Shown in pieces: positions 1 through 5,752 of a DNA stretch of 6,375 nt. Position 1 is the stretch's first letter. Every line of letters starts with the position of its first letter. The DNA comes from Phenylobacterium sp. (GTDB taxonomy: Bacteria; Pseudomonadota; Alphaproteobacteria; Caulobacterales; Caulobacteraceae). Both the position numbers and the translations under genes were made by a program. The DNA lies in NCBI GenBank assembly GCA_025350885.1, contig JANXXA010000279.1, positions 1 through 6,375 of the forward strand, read 5' to 3'. The notes below the pieces were generated by a model. The model searched no databases. It saw only the letters and a program-made list of their open reading frames with translations, and was not told the DNA's origin.

Positions 1-1159
<1,159 letters not shown>

Positions 1160-1280
1160 CGGCCTAATCTGGGGTGCGGCGCAGAGTCGGGCAAGCGCTG
1201 CGGGGCCTATCTCAAACTTGCCACTTCTCTTGGCGCCCGCAACGCGGTTCTATGCCCCCAGGCTTAACGGGGGTTAGCGG
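1160..1280. promoter_or_regulatory. Divergent intergenic region between helicase and lipoprotein genes
   Basis: This 121-bp gap must hold the promoters for two divergently transcribed genes. I see no convincing sigma-70 pair on either strand. A GAGTC (a GANTC site, target of the CcrM methylase in Caulobacterales) lies at 1184-1188, about 25 bp upstream of the helicase ATG. Before the lipoprotein ATG, a GGGGG run (1269-1273) is the only Shine-Dalgarno-like element, 7 nt upstream; it could pair with CCCCC at 1255-1259. No RNA gene or other ORF is evident. Confidence 0.5.
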
Positions 1281-2063
1281 ATGCGTCGTGCGGCATGGGT
1301 CATCTTGTTGGCCGTCCTGGTATCGGCCTGTCAGGCCATCACGCCCGATAAGAACGCCGTGGCCATCACCCGCGCGGTCTACGACGAACTGCGCTCCGGC
1401 CAGGACACGGCGCTGGCGGCGCGGATCCACCCGGGAATGATCAGCCCGGCCACGGCGGCGCAGTTTTCCAAGCTGCGCACCTTCGTGCCCGCCGGCGAGC
1501 CGATCGGTTCAAAGGTGGTCAGCTCCACCGTCGCCGAGGTGAAGGGTCATGGGCGCTATGCGTCGCTCAGCATCGAGTACGATTATCCCGACCGCGCGGC
1601 GCTGTTCCGCACCCAGCTCTACGAGCCCGCCGGCGCGCACGTCTGGCAGGTCAAGGGCTTCAATCTCGAGGTGGCCACCGAACGCGAGCTGGCGGTCAAC
1701 CGCCTGACGCTGGCCAACAAGTCGGTGGTTCAGGGCATCTTCCTGGCGCTGGCGATCGCCTCGCCGCTACTGATGCTGGCCGCGCTGGTCAAGGTCATCC
1801 GCACGCCCGGGCTGGAGCGCAAGTGGCTGTGGGGCCTGATGGCGTTCCTCGGGCTGTTCACCTTCCACGCCAACTGGTCGACCGGCTTTGTCCTGGTGCA
1901 GTGGTATTCGCTGCAGTTCCTGGGCTTTGGCCTGACGCCGGCGCCCTCGCGGTTCGATCCCTGGTTCGTCGACGCCACGGTGCCCCTGGGCGCGCTGCTG
2001 ATCCTGGCCGGCATCTGGGGTGCGCCGCTGGTGGCGCGCAAGCCGGTCGCCCCCAAGAGCTAG
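1281..2063 (+). CDS. Predicted lipoprotein with C-terminal membrane segments, function unknown
   Basis: I do not recognise this 260-residue protein by name. The N-terminus is a classic lipoprotein signal: RR, a hydrophobic stretch and the lipobox LVSAC with the lipidated cysteine at residue 17. Residues 20-135 look like a small soluble alpha+beta domain ending in VWQVKGFNLEV, reminiscent of NTF2-like or DUF3887-type envelope domains (weak inference). Then come hydrophobic segments at about 149-173, 182-216 (one long or two short helices with several aromatics) and 233-251, and a short basic tail ending PKS. A lipidated N-terminus with a polytopic C-terminal half is unusual and suggests an inner-membrane protein with a periplasmic domain. 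The ATG at 1281 is chosen because it gives the complete signal sequence; a GGGGG run lies 7 nt upstream. The last codons lie in the left copy of a 13-bp direct repeat, and the TAG stop is in the left arm of a hairpin. GC is high, like the ABC and helicase genes. Confidence 0.8.
   Translation: MRRAAWVILLAVLVSACQAITPDKNAVAITRAVYDELRSGQDTALAARIHPGMISPATAAQFSKLRTFVPAGEPIGSKVVSSTVAEVKGHGRYASLSIEYDYPDRAALFRTQLYEPAGAHVWQVKGFNLEVATERELAVNRLTLANKSVVQGIFLALAIASPLLMLAALVKVIRTPGLERKWLWGLMAFLGLFTFHANWSTGFVLVQWYSLQFLGFGLTPAPSRFDPWFVDATVPLGALLILAGIWGAPLVARKPVAPKS
2050..2062 (+). repeat. Left copy of 13-bp direct repeat (CCCCCAAGAGCTA)
   Basis: Exact match to 3695-3707 in the same orientation. This copy covers the last codons of the lipoprotein gene (Pro-Lys-Ser) and the first two bases of its TAG stop. 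The match does not extend: the bases just outside differ on both sides. It forms the left border of the lower-GC toxin-antitoxin block. Confidence 0.75.
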
Positions 2064-2095
2064 GGTCTGGACCCATTGGTGGATCCAGACCCTAG
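2060..2095. terminator. Bidirectional hairpin between convergent genes, containing both stop codons
   Basis: Perfect 12-bp inverted repeat: CTAGGGTCTGGA at 2060-2071 pairs with TCCAGACCCTAG at 2084-2095. After one C/A mismatch the stem can continue with three pairs (CCA/TGG), leaving a TTGG loop. The plus-strand lipoprotein TAG (2061-2063) is in the left arm and the minus-strand 282-residue gene TAG (2092-2094) in the right arm. It is placed to end both transcripts or block convergent read-through. There is no T-tract on either side, so it is not a textbook intrinsic terminator; it may protect mRNA ends or be a dispersed palindromic repeat. Confidence 0.7.
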
Positions 2096-2940
2096 TGAAG
2101 TTTGGCGAGTGCGGTCAGCAATTGCTGGATGACGTGGCTGTTGTGCTCAAGTTGAGCGGCAAGCGCCATGACGGTCAAAGTGCCGAGCTTCTTGCCGACC
2201 GATTTGAAACCTTCGATGGCAAGATCGTTAAGTCTCGCCGCGAGCCAGCTTCGGACCCCTTCAAGGTACGGGCGAACGTCCGACCAGCGCGATTCAGCAT
2301 CTCTTGCATCGCCGGAAGCTACAGCCGTTAGCGTGCGCTCGATGGCTGTCAGACCAGCCGCCTGCTCCTCCAGCGTCACCGGTAGTTCGTCGGGAGGCAG
2401 ATTGTGGCCCATCCCGCCGTGATCGGGCACGAGCCGGCGCAGGTCGTCGGCGAGTTGATCGAGCCGCGTGAGCAATTCCGCCTGAAGATCGCCGGCCGAC
2501 CTCAGCTCCTGCGGTGAGGTCGCTCCTGGCTGTGAGGGTGGCTCTATCCACATCCATTCGCCGGGAAACATTTTGGCGACGGCACTTCGTTGCTCGTCGT
2601 CGACGATCTCACTGAACTCTGCGTCGATGGGAGCAGCCGCAACAACGGGCGTTGGCGCCCACGGGGCTTCGCCAAATCCACGACCTGGAACGCCGAAGGA
2701 GAAATAGTGCCCGCCGGTCAGGTCATAGGGTTTGAGGTTGCAGAGGAACCAGAACGCGAGCGTCGCTCGCTGCTTCGTCGCATCGGCCAGTCGTAAGTCC
2801 GTTGCGGTGATCCCCTCGGGAAAATGCGGCGTCCGATAGGCAGATTCGGCGAGAGGGCGACCAATAGCGTCGCCCACGGCAAACTCGCGCCAGAAGACGC
2901 CGCGGGTCACCCACTTCTTCGGGTCCGAGCCCTCGGACAT
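2092..2940 (-). CDS. Hypothetical protein with GMGHNLPP motif, third gene of the toxin-antitoxin operon
   Basis: I do not recognise this 282-residue protein. The N-terminal part (1-100) is rich in aromatics and glycine (VFWREF, AFWFLCNLKPYDL, HYFSFGVPGRGFG) with no catalytic motif I can name and no signal peptide. A Pro/Ala-rich stretch follows (about 90-105). Residues 143-172 look helical, then comes GMGHNLPPDELP (176-187), a sequence I recall as GHNxPP-like in uncharacterised alphaproteobacterial and phage-associated proteins. The C-terminal 95 residues appear mainly helical, ending in a hydrophobic amphipathic stretch (LTVMALAAQLEHNSHVIQQLLTALAKL). The ATG at 2940 has a good Shine-Dalgarno, AGGAAG, 5 nt upstream (2946-2951). 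It starts 34 nt after the antitoxin stop on the same strand, so it is probably co-transcribed. It could be a third toxin-antitoxin component, an effector or passenger cargo; no function is assigned. Confidence 0.8.
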   Translation of the reverse strand: MSEGSDPKKWVTRGVFWREFAVGDAIGRPLAESAYRTPHFPEGITATDLRLADATKQRATLAFWFLCNLKPYDLTGGHYFSFGVPGRGFGEAPWAPTPVVAAAPIDAEFSEIVDDEQRSAVAKMFPGEWMWIEPPSQPGATSPQELRSAGDLQAELLTRLDQLADDLRRLVPDHGGMGHNLPPDELPVTLEEQAAGLTAIERTLTAVASGDARDAESRWSDVRPYLEGVRSWLAARLNDLAIEGFKSVGKKLGTLTVMALAAQLEHNSHVIQQLLTALAKLH

Positions 2941-2974
2941 TGCTTCTTCCTGTCGCCTCGCGGTTCGCGCGGGA

Positions 2975-3256
2975 TCAAATCAGTTCGATTTGCACCTTAC
3001 GACCAAGAACGGCAGCGGCGCGCTGCAGCGTTTCGAGGGTGACGTTCCCGTCCTTCGGATCGAGCACGCGGTCAACTTGCGTGCGGCTGGTGTGCATCAT
3101 CACCGCTAGCTTTCGCTTGCTCAGATGCTGGTCCTTCATCGTCTGGTCGAGTTGCCAGGCGATGACCTCTTTGACGGCGCGGGCTTGAAATTCTTCGAGC
3201 ACGCCATCCTCTCTCAGAAGGTCGTCGATCCCCGAGCCCATGTGCCTATTTGTCAT
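2975..3256 (-). CDS. XRE-family HTH antitoxin (HigA-like)
   Basis: A 93-residue DNA-binding antitoxin expected to bind the toxin encoded just upstream and repress the operon promoter. After a charged N-terminus (EEFQARAVKEVIAWQL, 21-36), the helix-turn-helix spans about 44-66: LSKRKLAVMM is the positioning helix and SRTQVDRVLDP the recognition helix. NVTLETLQRAAAVLGRKVQIEL is the usual XRE tail. This arrangement matches small HTH antitoxins paired with Gp49/HigB toxins. The start at 3256 overlaps the end of the toxin gene by 11 nt and has a perfect AAGGAGGT Shine-Dalgarno 5 nt upstream. A second ATG five codons in (3241) is less well placed. The toxin-first order is typical of higBA-type loci. 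Confidence in the family is high; the precise subfamily name is inferred. Confidence 0.9.
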   Translation of the reverse strand: MTNRHMGSGIDDLLREDGVLEEFQARAVKEVIAWQLDQTMKDQHLSKRKLAVMMHTSRTQVDRVLDPKDGNVTLETLQRAAAVLGRKVQIELI

Positions 3257-3611
3257 TTTCGACCTCCTTCATACGCTTGCGTGCAACCGCCAGATCCTCG
3301 TCGGGCGTCTTCTGAGTTTTCTTGATGAATCCATGAAGGGCGAAGAGCACTCCGTCATGGAAGCAGATGAGCACCCGAGAAATCTTCTTGCTTGCTAGGC
3401 TGGTGCGCACTTCCCAGAGCCCGCCCTTCAACGCGCGGCAGAGTGGCATTCCAACGGGCCAGCGATATTGGACACGCTGCAAGTCGCCACCGATCTCCAG
3501 CCGGTCGTCACGATCCATCGCCTTCAACCAATCGCGAACCGGCTCGGCGCCGTTCCGTGATTTGAAGAAGACGAGTGGGATTTTCGGGGTCTCTTCGCGG
3601 TCGCTAGTCAT
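3246..3611 (-). CDS. Gp49/HigB-type RelE-superfamily toxin
   Basis: A 121-residue protein of the phage-derived Gp49-like/HigB toxin family, whose studied members are ribosome-dependent mRNA endonucleases acting in the cytoplasm. Family features in order: a basic strand with Phe (IPLVFFKSRNGAEPVRDWLK, 11-30), the core LKGGLWEVRTSL (61-72), a strand RVLICFHDGVLFALHGFIKKTQKTP (79-103) and a closing helix DLAVARKRMKEV. Candidate active-site residues are Arg69, Arg79, His93 and Lys97-Lys98, by analogy with RelE folds; this is inference. The length is normal and all family segments are present, so it looks intact. It is first in the operon. The ATG at 3611 directly follows a palindrome and has no Shine-Dalgarno, which would limit its translation. 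The gene overlaps the antitoxin by 11 nt, implying coupling and autoregulation. Confidence 0.9.
   Translation of the reverse strand: MTSDREETPKIPLVFFKSRNGAEPVRDWLKAMDRDDRLEIGGDLQRVQYRWPVGMPLCRALKGGLWEVRTSLASKKISRVLICFHDGVLFALHGFIKKTQKTPDEDLAVARKRMKEVENDK
3262..3269 (-). promoter_or_regulatory. Consensus ribosome binding site of the antitoxin
   Basis: AAGGAGGT on the minus strand, 5 nt before the antitoxin ATG at 3256 and inside the 3' end of the toxin gene. It is a full consensus site and fixes the antitoxin start. It contrasts with the toxin gene, which has no visible Shine-Dalgarno, so antitoxin translation should exceed toxin translation. Confidence 0.85.
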
Positions 3612-3627
3612 GCACTATCAATAGTGC
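3612..3627. promoter_or_regulatory. Palindromic operator at the toxin-antitoxin promoter
   Basis: GCACTATCAATAGTGC: two perfect 7-bp arms around a 2-bp spacer, directly against the toxin ATG (3609-3611) and covering the predicted transcription start. This is where a toxin-antitoxin complex would be expected to repress. GTGCCA, overlapping the right arm (3624-3629), recurs at 3644-3649 inside the promoter spacer, exactly 20 bp away, so a second half-site may lie on the same DNA face. Binding is inferred. Confidence 0.68.
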
Positions 3628-3628
3628 C

Positions 3629-3657
3629 ATTGCACCATAAAATGTGCCACCCGTCAA
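3629..3657 (-). promoter_or_regulatory. Sigma-70-like promoter of the toxin-antitoxin operon
   Basis: On the minus strand, TTGACG (3652-3657; five of six matches to the -35 consensus), a 17-bp spacer, then TGCAAT (3629-3634; four of six to the -10). The expected start of transcription is near 3621-3623, giving a leader of about ten nucleotides with no ribosome binding site. The local sequence is notably AT-rich compared with the flanking genes. Confidence 0.62.
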
Positions 3658-3694
3658 GGATGCACACGCCTCAGCGACTCCCAGTGCTCCGAAT

Positions 3695-3707
3695 CCCCCA
3701 AGAGCTA
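3695..3707 (+). repeat. Right copy of 13-bp direct repeat (CCCCCAAGAGCTA)
   Basis: Exact copy of 2050-2062 in the same orientation. Its last three bases are the TAG stop (minus strand) of the ABC permease gene. It marks the right border of the lower-GC block, 83 bp upstream of the toxin start codon. Confidence 0.75.
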
Positions 3708-4838
3708 ATCCAGGGTCCGCCGATAGCGCGCCATCGCCAGGACGGTGACCACGCAGACGAAGGCCAGCAGGGCGGCGAGTTCGCGCCACATGTCGCCGAG
3801 GCCCTGGCCTTTCAGCAGGGCGCCGCGCACCACCCGCAGAAAGCGGGTCACCGGGAGCGCTTCGCCCAGCACCCGCGCCCAGGCCGGCATGCCGCGGAAC
3901 GGGAACATGAACCCCGACAGCAGGATCGAGGGGAAGATATAGAAGACGCTCATCTGCATGGCCTGCAGCTGTGAGCGCGCCGCCGTCGAGATCAGGAACC
4001 CCAGCGCCAGCGAGCCGATGATGAACAGGCCGACGCCCAGCGACAGGCCGGCCCAGCCCCCCTCCATCGGCACCCCGAACAACAGCCGCGCGAAGATCAG
4101 GATGATCACCGTCTGCACGACGCCGATCGCCACATAGGGCGCGAGCTTGCCGGCCATCACCTCGAGCGGCTCGACCGGGGTGGCAAGCAGGCTTTCCATG
4201 GTCCCGCGTTCGGTCTCGCGGGTGACGCTGAGCGCGGTCATCATCACCAGGGTCATCGACAGGATGACGCCGAGCAGGCCCGGCACGATGTTGTAGGCGG
4301 TGATGGCCTCGGGATTGTAGCGGGCGTGGACCACCACCTCGAACGGCGGGGCGCCCTGGCCGCGCGGCGCCATCGCGCCCTTCAGGTCGTGCGCCAGGGC
4401 CTGGGTGGGCAGGGCAGCCAGCGCCGCCACCGCCCCGCCAGTGGCTGACGGATCGGTGGCGTCGGCTTCCACCAGGATCTGGGGATGGTCGCCGCGCGCG
4501 ACACGGCGGGTGAAATCGCCCGGGATGGTCACCGCGAACTGCACCCGGCCCTGACGGATCATCTGGTCAAGTTCGGCCGGCGATCGGGCTTGCGCGGTCA
4601 GTTCGAAATAGCCGCTGCGGGTCATGGCGCCGAGGATCGAGCGGGCGAAGACGCTGTCTTCCTGCACCAACACCGCCGTCGGCAGGTGGCGCGGCTCGGT
4701 GTTGATCGCATAGCCGAACAAGAGCAGCTGCACGACAGGCAGCACCAGCATCATGGCGTAGGTCAGCCGGTCGCGGGTCAGCTGCTTGAACTCCTTGATC
4801 ATCACCGCGGCGACGCGGTCGGCGGAGAATCCGCTCAT
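3705..4838 (-). CDS. ABC-2 type transporter permease (YbhS/YbhR/YhhJ-like)
   Basis: Inner-membrane permease of an ABC exporter, 377 residues, a normal length for the family. Topology read from the sequence: a cytoplasmic N-terminus with the family segment MIKEFKQLTRDRLT (13-26), a first helix at about 27-44, a large extracytoplasmic domain (about 45-180), then helices at about 183-204, 233-255, 262-286, 295-315 and 352-371. The loop after the second helix carries the ABC-2 signature RETERGTMESLLATPVEPLEVMAGK (207-231, read across two parts), the coupling region for the ATPase. The protein ends in the typical ARYRRTLD. The ATG overlaps the ATPase stop as ATGA (4835-4838), so translation is coupled and the two proteins should form one complex. 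The substrate cannot be read; YbhFSR/YhhJ relatives are linked to drug or cation efflux. No second permease gene follows, so it would act as a homodimer unless a partner is elsewhere. Confidence 0.93.
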   Translation of the reverse strand: MSGFSADRVAAVMIKEFKQLTRDRLTYAMMLVLPVVQLLLFGYAINTEPRHLPTAVLVQEDSVFARSILGAMTRSGYFELTAQARSPAELDQMIRQGRVQFAVTIPGDFTRRVARGDHPQILVEADATDPSATGGAVAALAALPTQALAHDLKGAMAPRGQGAPPFEVVVHARYNPEAITAYNIVPGLLGVILSMTLVMMTALSVTRETERGTMESLLATPVEPLEVMAGKLAPYVAIGVVQTVIILIFARLLFGVPMEGGWAGLSLGVGLFIIGSLALGFLISTAARSQLQAMQMSVFYIFPSILLSGFMFPFRGMPAWARVLGEALPVTRFLRVVRGALLKGQGLGDMWRELAALLAFVCVVTVLAMARYRRTLD

Positions 4839-5752
4839 GCGACGTTGTCCTGCGCCCGGCCCATCAGCTGGATGAACACGTCCTCAAGCGTGGGATCGAC
4901 CTCACGCCAGGTGAACGGGGCTTTTCGCCAGGGCGCGAGGGCCGCCTCGAGTGCGCCGCGGTCGGTCCCGCTCACGTGCACCGCGGCTCCGAAGGGGGCG
5001 ACGGTCTCGACCCCCGGCTGCCCGGCCAGCGCCTGCGCCACTCTGCCGACGTCCGGACCCTCGCCGTGGAAGGTAACCAGATGCGAGCCGTCGACCACGG
5101 CCTGCGCCGTCCCCCGGGCGATCAGCCGGCCGTCGCTGATGTAGGCGATCTCGTGGCACCGCTCGGCCTCGTCCATGTAGTGGGTGGAGACCAGCACGGT
5201 CAGGCCCCGGGCGGCGAGCACATGGATCTCGTCCCAGAAATCGCGCCGCGCCTTGGGATCGACGCCGGCGGTGGGCTCATCGAGCAGCAGCAGCTTCGGC
5301 TCGTGCAGCGTCGCCGAGGCCAGCGCCAGCCGCTGTTTCCAACCGCCGGAAAGCTCGCCCGCCAGCTGGTCGCGGCGATCGGTCAGGCCCAGCCGCGCCA
5401 GCGCCTCGTCCACCCGCTCGGCCCGGCGGTCCAGGCCATAGACGCGGGCGGTGAACTGCAGGTTTTCCGCCAGCGTCAGGTCCTCATAGAGCGAGAACCG
5501 CTGGGTCATATAGCCGGTCCGGACCTTGATCGCGGCGGACTGGGCGAGGATGTCGTAGCCCAGACAGGTCCCCGAGCCGCTGTCGGGCGTCAGCAGGCCG
5601 CAGAGCATCCGCAACGTCGTGGTCTTGCCCGAACCGTTGGGGCCCAGGAACCCGCAGATCCGGCCCTCTTCGACCTGGATCGACAGGTCCTGCACGACGT
5701 GCTTGCCGGCAAAGCTCTTGTTCAGCCCGGCCACGTCGATGGCCAGGGTCAC
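4835..5752 (-). CDS. ABC transporter ATP-binding protein (YbhF-like, single nucleotide-binding domain)
   Basis: Cytoplasmic ATPase powering the exporter, 305 residues. Motifs counted from the GTG start at 5752: Walker A GPNGSGKTT (37-45), Q-loop glutamine 84 in YMTQRFSLYEDLT, signature LSGGWKQR (134-141), Walker B LLLLDEP (154-160), D-loop AGVDP (162-166) and switch histidine 191 in VSTHYMDEAE. All catalytic residues are present. The LSGGWKQRLALA signature is characteristic of the YbhF/RbbA drug-export branch. The C-terminal 90 residues form the accessory domain ending DPTLEDVFIQLMGR, typical of ATPases paired with ABC-2 permeases. GTG is preferred because its GTGA overlaps the upstream fusion-protein stop, a GGGGGAG ribosome site lies 8 nt before it (5761-5767), and homology begins right there. 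The frame remains open to 6061, but that extra part is a shadow of the fusion-protein gene. Confidence 0.93.
   Translation of the reverse strand: MTLAIDVAGLNKSFAGKHVVQDLSIQVEEGRICGFLGPNGSGKTTTLRMLCGLLTPDSGSGTCLGYDILAQSAAIKVRTGYMTQRFSLYEDLTLAENLQFTARVYGLDRRAERVDEALARLGLTDRRDQLAGELSGGWKQRLALASATLHEPKLLLLDEPTAGVDPKARRDFWDEIHVLAARGLTVLVSTHYMDEAERCHEIAYISDGRLIARGTAQAVVDGSHLVTFHGEGPDVGRVAQALAGQPGVETVAPFGAAVHVSGTDRGALEAALAPWRKAPFTWREVDPTLEDVFIQLMGRAQDNVA

Larger units (their letters stand above)
2050..3707. mobile_element. Putative acquired toxin-antitoxin module bounded by 13-bp direct repeats
   Basis: The block between the two CCCCCAAGAGCTA copies holds a complete three-gene operon with its own promoter and terminal hairpin. 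Base composition differs from the surroundings: by hand count 3241-3360 is about 52% GC and 3601-3660 about 47%, against over 80% in 4321-4380. Both repeat copies lie on stop codons of the flanking convergent genes, and neither gene is truncated. Collapsing the repeat would give a compact lipoprotein/permease junction with the lipoprotein ending TAA instead of TAG. There is no integrase, transposase or clear terminal inverted repeat, so it would be non-autonomous or inserted by recombination. The insertion is inference; the repeat and gene layout are seen directly. Confidence 0.42.

Noticed and set aside
1255..1280. Leader hairpin (CCCCC/GGGGG or GCTTAAC/GTTAGC) as a riboswitch before the lipoprotein gene
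   Set aside because: The stems are only 5-6 bp, one with a bulge, and no larger conserved fold is visible in the short leader; chance pairing is likely at this GC content.
2050..3707. Integron gene cassette or transposon as the nature of the island
   Set aside because: The borders lack attC-type RYYYAAC/GTTRRRY core sites, there is no integrase or transposase, and the sequences just inside the two direct repeats do not form terminal inverted repeats.
4485..5144. Plus-strand open frame of 219 codons across the permease/ATPase junction
   Set aside because: Crosses two well-supported minus-strand genes and shows no domain; typical antisense frame in high-GC DNA.
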